Positions 1 through 12,718 of a stretch of DNA of 64,000 bases are shown here, piece after piece. Below the pieces are notes generated by a model. It made no database searches, had not been told where the DNA came from, and saw only the letters and a program-made list of their open reading frames with translations. Source of the stretch: Hofstenia miamia (taxonomy: Eukaryota > Xenacoelomorpha > Acoela). The stretch covers positions 1,216,905 through 1,280,904 of the forward strand of contig SCFE01000023.1 of assembly GCA_004352715.1 (NCBI GenBank), read 5' to 3'. How positions within the stretch are numbered: the first letter of the stretch is position 1; each line of letters opens with the position of its first letter. The translations under genes were made by a program, and so were the position numbers.

Positions 1-2544
1 AAAATTCAAAATTATTCAATTATGAGGTCAATAAATTTATTCACATTTAGTAAGGAATTTGGTTTACAAGAAAAACACACCCCGCCATTGAATGTGTTGC
101 TATTCAAAGGCGACAAACATTGCTCTCGCTTTGTTCTATTTTTAAAGTCAAATGTGCATTAATTAATGCAAAAAGTTTTTATTCAACACTTAAATAAGCT
201 GCAATTGTTTACAAAATGCGTCATCAACGCCTATTGCTTCCACTTTGACAATAGGACAGTTTATTCCTCATGGTGGATTAAACGCAAATAAATTGTGCAA
301 ATGAAGACAGTACGTTATCAATTTGAATTTGAATTAAACGCTTTTAATAGACCTGTTTTATTCAATTGTTAATAGGTTTCTCTCAATCCACATTTCATTA
401 ATGAATTCATGACTCTTCGGATACTCGTTATAGTGCAAAGTCACACTACGTAAAAGACATTCAGCTTGCTGTGTCAATTTTCACTTTTAGACCTTCTTCA
501 TCTGTCTTCTGATTTGTCTATGTAATTAAAAAGTTCGTTTCTAGCTAAAATTTCAATAATTATTCCTTCTTTTGGAGAATCCTTATTAGTATATTTTCTT
601 ACTTCTAAATCCATTTCACAAAATTTATTTTTAATTTCATGTTGCAAAATTTGAAATTATCATTGAAGCTGCATTCATATACATTTTCTCATTCAATTGC
701 TTATATATCAGAGTTTATTTATATAATTCCTGATTGCTTTATACTATTGTGATATCATAACATTCTTTATACATTATTAAATATTTATGTTATTTTCATG
801 AAACCACTATCATAAATATATATTGTAAAAGTTAAAAAACAAGCGTTACAGTTATTTCGTTTATAGAGATGCTGTCCACGATTTTTCTGCCATATTGTTT
901 ACTGATTTCAAACATCTAATAATACTTTTGGCACATCACTTAGTGATGTACTCAGAAACATTTTTTTTATTCAAGGAATTCAAATACAGTTAGCTTGATG
1001 ACGAATACACATTATTTGTTTCAAAATTTTTTTACAATTTCCCAATTTGACGCATGGGGCTGAATTTTGCTGAGATTAATGCTTGTTTGAAGAATTTTCA
1101 TTCTAAGCTTGAACTTTTCCTGTATTACATATAAAAAATTTATTACTTTCTATTCATAGTTTCAATTTTTCAAAAATAGATGTCCCACGGGATTTCTGCT
1201 GATATTTCTAACATACGTAGAATGTCTTGTGTGTTTGCATCATAGTTCATTCAATTCTAGTTCAGATTAATTCAAAAATTACTCTTTTCATGGCATAGGC
1301 TTTGTTGCATAATGTATGTATTGCAATATCGCACTTATACGTGCTTAAGTTATTGTTCCACAAAGTCAAAATAATTTCAAATATTTATTTGTTTCACTAA
1401 TGATCTTGTTTTTGCATAAAGAAAAAATCTATATTTTTTATTGAAAGATCTTGAGATTACAGATTAAGTGTTGTTGTGATTTTAAGAAATCTCAACACCT
1501 ACGATAGGCCTATAATAATGAGCACGAAAAAAAAGAGTTAATACAACATTATTCAACGGCTACAGACAAGGCCCAATGAATGATACAGCATAATTAGCTG
1601 CAAGTACTACCTCAAAAAGGTGGCCTACTTGTATTATACAATTTTACAATGTACCCGTAACCTTATGTGGGGACATCATTAATGTTAAGTTTCATTACGA
1701 AATTTTCAAACGCATTTTCTTGTACATTGCATTGAAAGTTGTTTAAATCTTGAATATTTGAAACGTTAGGTTTGAAAAAATATTAAACTTAATGGCTATA
1801 AGACCTTAAGATTCAGCAACCATAGATTCTATTAAGACTCTTATAGCGTATTGATCACAACTAATTTGCAGAGGTCCCACTTTTATTGTGGTACTTATTC
1901 AACAATTTAGTTACTATATTAATCAAAATGTCGATTTTTGTCCAAAGAAGGATACGGAGATTTCTGGCTGTCATTTTATGGAAGTTTTTTTGGATGAATC
2001 TGATTCAAGCAAAGCTTCTTTTACATTTAATTTTTCGCTACAATAGGCATCGTTTATTCTGCTCAATTATTTGAGTCTATTTAGCCTCAGTAAAAAGGCA
2101 CTATGGAAAAATTTTTCTCCATAAGTTCGTCCTTGCGAGGGAAATATGTTTATGCTTTAAGGTTTTGTGTAAACAGACCGGCAGACGTCTTTCGATCATG
2201 CGAAATGATTGATGTTTACGCTGATACTGCATACGATTGCTAATGCCACACAAATTTGAATGTATTACAGCTTGCAATCATAATATTATAATGCCAAATT
2301 TATGAAAGGTCTATTGTAAACAAACTTCTTTTATTTGTTGCTTGTTCCTAAGAGGGTCTGTCATGAACTATTTCTATTGTAGCCAATTCCAACAGAAGGG
2401 GATACGATTAGTTCCCCTTCGTGTAATGCAAATATTTTCACAATTTCACAAAAGCTAACAAACTCTAAAAAACAAGCATGTATTCCTCCACAGTTTGGAC
2501 ATTGACATATAAGGACACTAAAACCAAATGTTTTACTTCATTGC
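1..2544. other. A+T-rich non-coding stretch, no gene recognised
   Basis: I see only short chance open frames, the longest about 60 codons near 1886, with no family resemblance. No repeats, paired inverted termini or splice-flanked conserved peptides stood out. It could be intron or intergenic DNA. Confidence 0.5.
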
Positions 2545-2546
2545 TA

Positions 2547-2933
2547 CACTTTTTTTATAAGAACAATTTTAATAAGAACAATGAGGCTCAAAAATGCCAA
2601 AAAAATAAGAACAATTTAAGCACAGTAGTGATGCTGAAACTATTTAAAAATTAGTTTTTTTGTTTTGATTTTTTAAATGAATAGTAACAAAAGGTTTAAA
2701 AATGCTAAACATAAGAGAATCAAACAAAAGGGTTTTTCGTAATATAAAGTAGTTATAGCAAAAAGAATCAGTGGCATCTAAAATCCCCTAAATAGTAAAG
2801 TAAATAGCCAAAACTAGTTTTTGTACCTTTGAAAAAATAATAACAAAATAAGAACAATTTAATGCTCAAATTACCAAAAAAATAAGAACACCTGAGCCTC
2901 AGCAAATGTTTACTGGTTCTTATAAAAACAGTG
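2547..2933. mobile_element. Mariner/Tc1-like MITE
   Basis: A 387-bp non-coding element bounded by TA on both sides (2545-2546 and 2934-2935). Its ends are inverted copies of CACTKTTTTTATAAGAAC, 17 of 18 positions matching. The inside carries several more AATAAGAACA motifs next to both ends (for example near 2573, 2607, 2849 and 2880), so it has subterminal repeats like many MITEs. There is no transposase frame. The TA duplication and the CACT ends point to the Tc1/mariner superfamily. The superfamily is inferred; the inverted ends and TA flanks are seen directly. Confidence 0.72.
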
Positions 2934-2935
2934 TA

Positions 2936-3808
2936 ATTGATGTTTATTATAATTATAAACTTTATTAGGTTAATGTAAAATTTTATAAATCTAGGCTGTG
3001 TTTATTATTATTTTATGTACTTAGATGGAATGAAAACTAAGATTTACGACATTGTAGCATAAGTTGGGTGTTCAGTTTATCATGTTGGACTGTGTTGAAA
3101 TTTGAATTATTTTTAAAGAGCAGTCATGCTACCAGTCACTGTCAGAAGAATAGAATTCAACTTTCACAAAATAGGCTGTTCAACTAAATGGAAATTTATC
3201 CAAATCGGTATTTGCCAAATTTTAAGGAGTCAAGCTTTGAATTCTGTTAAATTTCTGAGCTACCTCAGCAATTCAAACCCAGTAATTTTATAGATTTGGA
3301 AATTACTAGAACAAATGTTCTTATTGTAATTGACATGCTTTAAAGCACGTCAATTTAGTTTGGATTGACACGACAGACATCCAGCTGCATGCAAGTTTAT
3401 TTAACAAATGAGTATTTCTGCTAATATCTATTTATCAGTCTTTGAAATAATATGTATGCATAACTTTGAAATTTAAAATTAAATGTTTAGGTTTTTAATA
3501 AAATTGAAATTTGAAACAGCATCAAAATGCTTAGGTCAATAGCAAATATTTCCATAAGGCTTTAACATATTGCTTAAACCTAACTTCATTGAAAACAATC
3601 ATAGGTAGGCATTCGTACATTTCAACAAAATCTTGCACAAAAGACACTAAGTTATAGCACTTGAACATAACGTTGAATAAGACATATAAAGTGTTAATTA
3701 GATGTGTAAAAAAGTTACCAATTAATTTTGAATCTAGGTGAAGTAGTGGAATAATGCCACGAATATAGCTTAATTGACAGGCAATTTCGCAATTCATGAA
3801 ATTATATC
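2936..3808. other. Non-coding stretch, nothing recognised
   Basis: A+T-rich DNA between two MITEs. The 88-codon minus frame at 3531-3797 has no recognisable motif and is probably chance. Confidence 0.45.
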
Positions 3809-3816
3809 ATCCAAAT

Positions 3817-4054
3817 CAGGGGCGTAACCAGGATTTTCTGGCGGGGGGGCATCATTATTATTCTCTAATGCGGGGCGAAGCCCCACGAAAATTTTTGAAA
3901 ATATTGAGAAAATAGACCCTAAAAAATGCATTTCACGATCCTAGATTTTAAATTTTTCAATTTTTACGAAAAATTTTTTGATTTATCCAGTCAAAATTAA
4001 ATTTGGAAACCTAACGGGGAGACATTCCACCATGTCCTCCTGGGTACGCCACTG
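3817..4054 (+). mobile_element. hAT-like MITE, CAGGGGCGTA family, copy A
   Basis: A 238-bp non-coding element starting CAGGGGCGTAACCAGG and ending with the inverted form CCTGGGTACGCCACTG. It is flanked by a perfect 8-bp direct repeat ATCCAAAT (3809-3816 and 4055-4062). The interior shares a long segment with the copies at 20837, 21535 and 36896: a GATCCTAGATTTTAAATTTT block, a TTTTACGAAAAATTTTTTGA block and a GGGGAGACATTCCACCATG block. An 8-bp target duplication with CAG-starting inverted ends is typical of hAT transposons. The small minus open frame across its right end is an artefact. Confidence 0.85.
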
Positions 4055-4062
4055 ATCCAAAT

Positions 4063-6545
4063 GGTTCCTTTGCTTTGGAAGATGCTTCGATTAGGGAAGA
4101 TAAGCTCTGGTATCTCCCTTTAGTTACCCCACTGAATTGTGCAGTAGGCACATAGTCAAGGACAGGGCCAGCAATGGCTTTACCACGCATTTTCAAACAA
4201 TCATTGTCTAGGGCCAAGAGGTTCTTACGATTTTTGAAGTGCGTTTATTCATGCATGGCCTCTACCTCCCTGAATTTATGATGATTTGCGAAGAAGTTGA
4301 TAACAATGCATATACTTGTTGAGGAAACCAGATTGTGTTGTAACTTAACTTTTCATTACATTTTGATCCAGGGTCTTGGGTTACCACAACTTGCCGCGCT
4401 GCAGGCCTTCAGGTCATAACAGGAAATTTAAGAAAATGTTTGTATCTCACTTGTAAACATTTTATGTCTGTTAGTGTTATTTCGAAAGTTATTATGTATT
4501 GAAATATTTTGGTAAATTCCTGTTTAAGAAATGATGCTATATTTAGATATATTATAAGTTGTAAAATTAATATAAAGTTCCATTATTCTCACTTCTAGAA
4601 GGGTAATATTTTATTCGTTTTATTGTCCTGTTTGTTAGATGGTTTATTAAAAGATTTGTTTATTGTATGGCAATACCTATTACACGCCGTGAACCTATGT
4701 TGGAAAACTGCCCAGGTAATTGGTCCAGTAGCGGTTATTGTACAACTAGTTCAATAGGTAGGTATTGCATTAGAAATCTGTTAAAATGTCGCTTAATAGC
4801 TTATGTTCAGAAGAGTTGTGGAAATTTAATAAGAAAATATCAAGTGAAAAGTTTAAAATTCCAGCCTGAATTCATATTGGTAATTATTTGAACCAATATT
4901 TTTATTCTATTCTTGTAAATGGCGTTCATTTTGCTTAAAAAAGTTCAACAGCTGACCTTTCACATTTTCAGATTTCAAATGTCGCTTTTAAACTGCAAAA
5001 TGTTTCCATAAAATTTGTGAACGTAAACAATATATTAGTGAAAACGTAGCTCTTTTATTACATTAGATATCTTTTTGATTTTTTAAGTTATTTATAATAC
5101 AATAATTTTCCCACCTTAAAAAAGCATGTTAACTAAATTGTCCTTACAGTCATAAATTCATATCAAACACAGAACGCTGCAGGAAAAATCTAAAATGCAA
5201 TTTTATATATAAAGTTAATACATGAAAGAGCAAACATTTCAAGCAGCTTTTAAATAACAAAGTTTTAAAAAACTCCATTTTGATAGAGGCAAAATATCAC
5301 TTATTTTAAATCACTAATATAATATAGAGAAACGGCATCTGGAGCGGTGAATGTGCAATTTGCTTCATTTGTCATTGCCAACAGCTTAGTCATCAGTGAA
5401 TGTTTTTGATGCCAGTGCCGCAAATGCTGCAATGCTTTGAATTTATATTACTATTTAGGATGGCTTTTTGAATATATATAATTGATATGGATTTCTTAGA
5501 AAAACATGTTTTAAATGCAAATATCAACAAATTTTCGGGGTGTGAATATTCTTTTAGGGATGAATGGAAGAAATGTCTTAAATTTGACAGATTTACAGTA
5601 ACTTCATTATTTTTGATACATAGACATGTAAATAATCTAATCTACATATTATATCACCATTGTTGGAAACGGTAATGTTGACCTGTATTGTCACCCCACC
5701 TATCAAATTATTATTACGTTTTTATAAAACTATAATCGTATAAATTTGCTTCCTTCAAAATTTAGATTGAAAATACATTTTCAGTTTCACTGTGTACACA
5801 TTTAATTTAAGATATTTGATCTTACGAAAGAAATAGTCTTAACAAAATATTTCACTGATTTATTATTTTATTTGCGTATATTGTAATTCCTAGAAGTTTT
5901 AGAGATTTCTGTTTTTATTCTGTTTTATAGTTGAGCATTTGTTCGCTATTAGATTTACTAATTATCATTTTTTCATTCTAATTAGATGAATGCCAACTTA
6001 AATTATGCTTAGAAAAGATTCAACCTATCTGCAAATTGAAAAACAGACTATCTTACAAATGTTCAATAATTAAAGGTTATTAAAGGTGAGAAAAGTATAT
6101 TAAGCAAAATGTGCTACCACCTGCGAATAACTTTGATTTCAAAAGTATTTTCATCAATTACATCCAACAAATTCTCTTGTGAATAAATTGCTCTTCTTAT
6201 ATTTTGCGGGAACTGTACATGTTACATTCGTATGGACGTCAGAAAATTTCCCTCGGGCACTTTTGAAAGCTAATTAGATATCTCTTTCAAATACAAATTA
6301 ATTTTCATTAAGAAAACAAAGAAAATTCAAACGTCAAGCAGAGATTTCCCTCCAAATTTATGTGATATCAACTGATTGAAAACTATTGAAAGGAAAACAA
6401 GAATAAGAAACCGTATATTCTTGAAACCAATTTCCATGAATGAAATCACAAAATATTATGTATTGTTGCTATGAAAAACAATGTAAATTAACAGTTTATT
6501 TAAAACTTAAAATATGTAGGTTTAGTAGGAGTGCTACTTAAAGTC
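4063..6545. other. Non-coding stretch, no gene recognised
   Basis: A+T-rich. Open frames of 60-75 codons near 4667 and 5487 have no family resemblance, and I saw no splice-bounded conserved peptide. Confidence 0.45.
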
Positions 6546-6549
6546 AGGT

Positions 6550-6800
6550 TTATGGGGTCAGATCAAGGGTGGACGGGGATCGTTGTTTAGCAAACTAAGC
6601 CTGCAGCCCACGTGCTTTCTCAAAAATTGGACCAGCATGGCCAGGCTTTGGTCGCTGCCAGCTGTAACCCGTGGCTAACGTCGGGTAAGTCTTGCTCCTT
6701 ACTACTGCTGCCGAACATGTCTTTCATTTTCAAGTCACGATTTTTAGCAGCACTGGTGATCTGGGACAGTCCGCCGTTTGTTTCCACGCTTGGAGGATAT
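6550..6800. other. GC-richer island, unidentified
   Basis: About 250 bp whose base composition is clearly richer in G+C than the flanks. It holds a 68-codon plus frame (6612-6818), but neither strand gives a product I recognise, and the minus-strand translation carries stops. It could be an old exon, a pseudogene fragment or a decayed transposon. I cannot decide between these. Confidence 0.3.
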
Positions 6801-7393
6801 CAAGTCAATTCAAATTAAATCATGTTAAGTTAACTTTTTCATTTCCTTGTATGAAGTGATAAATTAGATTGACAGTTTAGTAATAATTCTTAAATGTTTC
6901 TTAGTAACAGAAATTAAAGTCTATTGTAACAAAAGTAAACATATGGCAAAAAAGCTATTTTAAGGTATTTGGTCTTCTGCACTTGCATCGTTTGATTAAT
7001 ATCTTCATGGGAGAAGTAAATCAGTTGTTATCCACACCCATCAGTGTCTTCCACTTTGTTATGACTTCTCTCAAATATCAGTCCTAGTACCTATTATATT
7101 TGTGTTGCAACCTGTTAAAAATTTTGTGGTGTGCTTATGTGATTCTGCTTTCCTCACACTTCTGTATTGCAAGAGTTTATAGTCTACATTTACTAATGGT
7201 TACATGCTTGCATTAAATAGTTCCAAGTCTGAAGGATAAAACTTATTTTCTTCATTCAAAAATATTCTTACTAGTTGAAATTCCCAGAATTGAAACTCTA
7301 GTTTCATGTTTGATTTCTAGGCTTAAGATTAATGATTTACTGCTGTGATGCTTTTGTTGCCAATAGTTGAATAGAAGATTACAAGATTATTGC

Positions 7394-7394
<1 letters not shown>

Positions 7395-7430
<36 letters not shown>

Positions 7431-7486
7431 TCATTTATTTTCACACCTTCATGCTACATGTTTATTATTATTATTATTATTATTAG
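7395..7486. repeat. Two (ATT)n microsatellites
   Basis: ATT runs at about 7395-7430 and 7461-7486, separated by about 30 bp. They sit directly 5' of the truncated LINE that starts near 7490. Confidence 0.9.
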
Positions 7487-7489
7487 TCA

Positions 7490-8250
7490 AAGTAAATGCG
7501 TGAATTATTTAGGTGTATTAATAGACAATGATTTAAAATTTGATAATTTTTTGTCTAAAAATTAAAAAACATGGCATCTGGAATTAAGTATTTGTACCAT
7601 TTGCGTCATGTAGGAAAACCGTACCATGTAGAATTAATTCATTCATTTGTCTTAAGTCAATTTCATTACTGTGCATTTGTTTTTCAAACTCTCACATCGC
7701 AAAAACGTTCATCACTAGCAAAAATGTTTAATTGCGCATTTAGAATACTAAATTATATTGAAAAACATGAATCCATAGCGCAATTAAGATCATCATATGA
7801 TATCTTGGCCCCGAATTACTTTATTCATTATCAATCTTATTTATTATTCAACAAATTTATTCACGAATTAAGTTCGTTAAGTTTTCTTAATAATTACATC
7901 AAAATCAATAAAAGAAGTAAAACACTTTTTAGCATCAATAATCGTCAAGATTCATTTTCTTTTAAATGTTCAATCTTATGGAATGATTTAAGTATTGATA
8001 TAAAATGTGAGAAAAACTATAAACACTTCAAGAAAAAAATAAAACAATTTCTATTAAGTAGGCAAACATTATTGGGCATAGATAATAAACTCAACGCATG
8101 GTCAAATTACTTTTAAAACTGCCCTTTAATAATATTGCATATTTAATTAGTTTTGTAAATATTTTTGTCATGTGTGAGTTTATTGTTTTTATATACATTT
8201 AAGCAATGAATTTGCTTTGACTTTGATTATTATTTGGTAAGAAACTAATA
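7490..8250 (+). pseudogene. 5'-truncated CR1-like LINE, RT C-terminus and 3' end (family 1)
   Basis: This is the last part of a non-LTR retrotransposon polyprotein. It starts with the RT thumb-like segment VNYLGVLIDNDLKF (near 7498), which ends at a stop near 7563. The frame resumes +1 at ATG 7571 for 181 codons, giving MASGIKYLYHLRHV, then LSQFHYC, then the C-terminal pattern SILWNDLSIDIK and FKKKIKQFLL, and a stop at 8114-8116. The 3' end reads GCAATGAATTTGCTTTGAC then ATTATTATT, and the same terminus recurs near 38320 and 40235. The endonuclease and most RT motifs are missing, so it is dead on arrival. The CR1/Jockey-like assignment is inferred from the WN-L and FKK-L pattern. Confidence 0.75.
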
Positions 8251-8259
8251 AAAAAAGCT

Positions 8260-9640
8260 GTTTGCAGCAATAATTTCATCGGAAATTTCATCTGAAAAAA
8301 GTATGATTTTTAGGTAATGATTTCACGAAGATTGGACAGTTCATAATATAATATTAATTTTTAAGCAAAGACAATTATATTCTAAAAGATCCCAAAATTT
8401 GTTAAAATGGAATTATAGTAGTAATCATTACAAACATTACAAAAAAAAGTATAAATTTCACTATCAATGTCTCAAACATTTCAATCAAAATTTGAAAAAC
8501 AATATCAAACATATAATGAGCAGATATTTGTAAAAAAAATTTTATTGGGTTATAAACCCTAATAAAAGGTGGAAAAATCCTCAAATTTGATTATAAGAGA
8601 TTTAATTATAAAAGGAGGAAGGCCCTCTTCGGAATAAGGTGAATAATGTGTGCTTCCACAAGGCTAGAAATGTACAAGAGAAACTTTAATATTAAAAATT
8701 TTTAAGACATATGGTGCAAATATATTATTAGTAAAACAATATTTCATCTGGAACTTAGATTAATTGTTATTTGTATATCATTAATTAATGATCGTTTAGG
8801 TGGCTGGAAAGGGACTCGGAGAGGTCTGCGCCCAACTCTTTCACCTATAATGTCATATACTCCAAGGGGAGGATAACACACACTCATTTTGAAAATGTTT
8901 AGTGCATTTCTATAAATTTTAAACAACATTTGCCGGGGTTATTTTATTTATGTACTGATTCACGTTGAAAACAGATGATGGTGAAAAAAAATTCATCTCA
9001 ACATTTGTTTTTAACAATTCTTAAAAAATTGATTCAAGTTTGATAAAATTTTGAAAGTTTAATTTATTTTTGTATAATTTTTGGAAACTCGGCCCCACTT
9101 TTGGTTCCTTACTTAGTCATGGCTGAGATTTCCTCCTTTCAGAAAATGCTGCCTGCGTCAATTACATAGTATAGACTTTCAAAAATTTTGTGAGGGTGTG
9201 GACTATCTTCTATAGTCATATATTATTTAAGCACCTACCTCAAAAAATAGCAAAGGACCTCTGGTTCGTATCATAGAGGGTTACCTAAATTAGTTAGATC
9301 TAAGTGCAAAATTTTGAATATAATAGTTCTATTGAATTCTACAAAATTCTAAGATAACTCGGTGTAAATAGATGGCACAGGAAAAAATCAAAATGCAGTG
9401 TAGGAAATATTCTAGGGGGAAATAATGACTCTTTTAAAACTCCATTGCATGAGCTCGATCCCCAAAATGTTGACTAAGTCCAACATATCTTTTAAAATCT
9501 TGATTGTAGTATGTAGCTAAGTAACTCTACAATTGCATGAAATCCGCAGCTAAATATTAACAAAATTGACAATTTTAAGATTAAGAAACTAGAACTTGGT
9601 CTGTTGTTAAAAACCTGTGAATGCAGTAACTTGTGAGCTT
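8260..9640. other. Non-coding stretch
   Basis: A+T-rich DNA with no recognised gene. A slightly GC-richer patch at about 8795-8880 has a 61-codon minus frame without recognisable motifs. Confidence 0.4.
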
Positions 9641-9649
9641 TGTGCTGTT

Positions 9650-10225
9650 CAGAATATCAGGCAAGGGTGAAATAATCAATGGCATGAATATGTTATCGCC
9701 TTCTTACCAGACAAAGTACGATGCGTTGGTATACATATATAACTCTGTTAAATCAAATGGTGTTCTGAGTAAATACATGACATTTAACAACAGAGCAAAA
9801 GTATGCATAAACAACGAAGAAATAAAGAGCAAATACTGGAAAAACTCTGTAACCTCAAAAACTTGCCGCGCATGGAACAAATTGCCACTGAATATAAGAA
9901 AATCGGAAAATGTAAAATCATTCAAGAAACTATTGAAACATAATTTACTTAAAGAACAATATGAATTTGGTTATTCCAAACGATTAAATAGATGGCGAAA
10001 CATTTAACCTGCGAGTTGTTTTATTCTTTAGTTTTACCTGTGTTTAGTGCTGTGTTGATTTGTTTATAATTTTGTTTTTGTATGCGTATTTATACTATTT
10101 TTATTTTAATTGTTTGTTAGCTTAGATCATGTGTATTTTGTATATTTGTAAATATGTATTTTGTAAATATGTAAATACTTATGTGCAATGTACACACTCG
10201 GCTCTAAATAAAGCTAATTAATAGT
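9650..10225 (+). pseudogene. 5'-truncated CR1-like LINE C-terminus and 3' UTR (family B)
   Basis: The open frame ending at 10007 carries a LINE C-terminal signature: EIKSKYWKNSVTSKTC, then AWNKLPLNIRKS, then FKKLLKHNLL. The last motif is identical to FKKLLKHNLL in the copy at 48713-49650. The 3' UTR repeats TTTTGTAAATATGTA and ends in AAATAAAGCTAA near 10217, matching the AAATAAAGCTAT terminus of the copy ending near 49828. All upstream RT and endonuclease sequence is absent. The ATG in this frame is not a true start. Confidence 0.75.
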
Positions 10226-10299
10226 TAGATGCGATGTATTGGATCCTTAGCTATGAAATTTAAAACCTCGAGTTTTAGTCAAACTTTTCCTTTGTATAA

Positions 10300-12300
10300 C
10301 TATAAAATTATTTATTGATTTTATTTTTAAATACTCTTAATTTAAATTTATTAATTTGTTTAGATAAATTATTCCATATATTTATTGATGTGTTGAGAAG
10401 GTTTTAGTTATTTTCTTGTTGTATTTTTAGAGGCTTAATTGAATTTTATAGTTCTACAACTACCACTATGTCTATGCAATGGAAATTTTTTATAAATAAT
10501 ACACTGTAGATTAAAAAAGTCTTTTTTAATTTTTTTATTTCTGCATTTCTGTTATATAAATAACTAACTGCTATATTTATAGCACATATATTGAAAATTT
10601 TTTCAACAGTTATTAATTTATGTCGCCATAGAATGTTTCATTAATTATAATGATGTGTGAATTAACTTGATTTTTGCTTTGGGATGAAAGCTGTTGAGAT
10701 ATATTGCTAAGAGTCTAAGTTGAAATACCCATTTTTTAACAAAATTACTTATTTGTTTTGCAAAATTAAGTTGAGTGTATAAAATTATGCCTAGATATTT
10801 AAAAAAAATTAACTTGTTACATGTATGTTTCATTTATACTGAGAAACAACATTTGTGGAATTATCGTTAGATGTAGGTCTGATTAAACATAATTGAGTGC
10901 CAGATGGGCTTATTCTTAGTTTTAATGATGCAGAATACTTTTATAACAATTTCAGTAGACTTATGTGAATTAAATCACATGTGCTCAAATCGGTTACATG
11001 CATATTTAATAGCAAAGGTCCTAAACCATTTTAAATAAAAATCCAGTCAGAGAATTCTATCTAGTTTCACCCTTTGTGTACGCTCATGAAGATAGCTGTT
11101 TATTAGATTTGCACTCAGATATGGACATAGACCGGACAGTGCGTGGGCTGGGGTGGGTTTAGGTCAAAGAAATGAAAAAGATGGGCCGAATTTAAAAAAA
11201 AGTAATGTTTTTTTTTACATTAGTATCATATACTTTTCTAAATTTTACTTAATCTTCAATTTCAGTGATTAGATTTTATTAGAAGTATCTCTATCAGACC
11301 ACATTTTTGTGGAGCAAACCAACAAATTAATGAATTTTTTTGACAAGCATTATGAAAATGGGCCTAAAATAGGGTGGACTGGATTCGAACAGGGCCTACA
11401 GTTTCTTGGGCTGGGCTTGGGCCTAAGTTTTCGGCCCATGACCATCTCTGTCTGTATTTTTGGTTGAGAAGCAGAGAATTATTTTTGAATTTTTGTTAGC
11501 TGTTAACTAACCATCATTTGTAGATATGCATGTATAGTTACAAAAACCATATTGATTTTGGGAGCACAGATTATGCTTACATAAATGTTCGTTAATTTCA
11601 TCAAAAGAAGTAATTTAAAAATCTTATTATTTGGGGATGTAATAGAAGTAAGTTTTTAGTCCAAACAATCTTTTGGGTAATCTTTTTTTAATAGTGAATT
11701 AACATTTGCCAATTTTAATTGGTGGTAAAAGCGTTTATGATGTAAATAGGTAGTTCAGCTATTATATCTGCAGCCATTTTTTGGTACCAGGTGGGAATCC
11801 TAATGGGACTGTAAATTTTGTTCTTTAAGGTTTGAATCTAAGTATCTGAAGGAAAAAGGCGAAGTTGTAGGTTGAATTTCATAGATATGAAAGAGTATTT
11901 ATACCATTGGTATTTTCTATGTTGCAAAGACCTTTATCAAATAGGTTAGCCATGTCTTTTGTTAGTAATTATCTGTATTTTTAATATATTTTTTTCATTT
12001 TTTTATCTTATGGTGGTTTAATATTTAGTAAAAAATTTATAATCTTACTTGCCTCTTTGAGAAGAGATATGTGATATTCAAAATGGGTACATTTATTATA
12101 GGCTTTTCGTATGAAAATATTGTACAGAATACGTGTATTTTTATAAGTATTCGAATTGTTTAGAGTTGGAGAATTTTTGTATTCCCATCTATTAAGACTC
12201 ATTTTGTTCGATTAACTCTGTATTTTTCACTGCAACAAATGTCAAAATAGAATTTTAGAATTTTATTAAAGATTTCTTTGTGAAATGTTGAATGGTGAAA
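10300..12300 (-). pseudogene. Decayed CR1-like LINE (linker, RT, C-terminus), split by a MITE-like insert
   Basis: Read on the minus strand, from high to low coordinates. An endonuclease-RT linker-like frame (12008-12202, RILYNIFIRKAYN) comes first. An RT finger segment near 11480-11700 (KHNLCSQNQYGF) follows. Then comes the RT B/C-side segment LGPLLLNMHVTDLS near 10990-11030, KYLGIILYTQLNF near 10760-10800, and a C-terminal INIWNNLSKQINKF near 10350-10400. Stops and frame changes are frequent. The interruption between the two RT parts coincides with the MITE-like element at 11116-11450. The order of motifs is what a LINE predicts, so I am fairly sure of the class but not of the exact ends. 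Confidence 0.6.
11116..11450. mobile_element. Probable hAT-like MITE, CAGAGATGG family
   Basis: Left end CAGATATGGACATAGACCGG and right end, inverted, CAGAGATGGTCATGGGCCGA match at about 16 of 20 positions. Both subterminal arms are rich in GGGCTGGG-type motifs (near 11147 and 11409). No clean 8-bp target duplication remains. It lies between two RT segments of the minus-strand LINE, which fits an insertion. Superfamily is inferred from the terminal sequence only. Confidence 0.5.
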
Positions 12301-12476
12301 GAAAAGTTTGTAACTTAGTTTTTGCAGTTCAATCTTAGAAGAAGATTAATAGGTAAACTAGGTCCCGTAAAATAATTCGAAACAATTCTATTCAGAATAA
12401 TTATGAATAAAATAAAAAATAAAAACAAATTGCCAACAAATACAATAAAAATGGGTGAATCTAATGTAATTTATAA

Positions 12477-12718
12477 GATCACTGGCATTGCAAATACACG
12501 TTATTTCTCAGATTCTCTGTCAGTATTTTATTAAATAATTTTAATTTAGGTTGATATCTTATATCATTGTCTAAGGCATTCCACAATTTGATTATATTTA
12601 AGCTATAGGAACTGTCCCAGAATTTAGTGCTATTTTTTAGTATTGATGCCGCTTTATTACTTCTGTTGGTCTTGTTGATGAATCTATCAAGAAACTTAAT
12701 TGATTTATAATCAAACAT
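12477..12718 (-). pseudogene. LINE C-terminal fragment, copy 1 of a 242-bp duplicate
   Basis: The minus frame of 79 codons has a LINE C-terminus pattern: KNSTKFWDSSYS, LWNALDNDIRYQPK, then a final FNKIL. It ends exactly at the 1000-bp N run. The same 242 bp recur at 13719-13960 with five substitutions. Confidence 0.65.

Noticed and set aside
4011-4217. 68-codon minus frame and similar frames at 20682 and 21667
   Set aside because: They lie over copies of the CAGGGGCGTA MITE and repeat the same translated element sequence, so they are not genes.
11380-11405. GATTCGAAC as a tRNA T-loop (box B) on the minus strand
   Set aside because: No paired T-stem, no box A at the right distance and no cloverleaf; it lies inside a MITE-like element.
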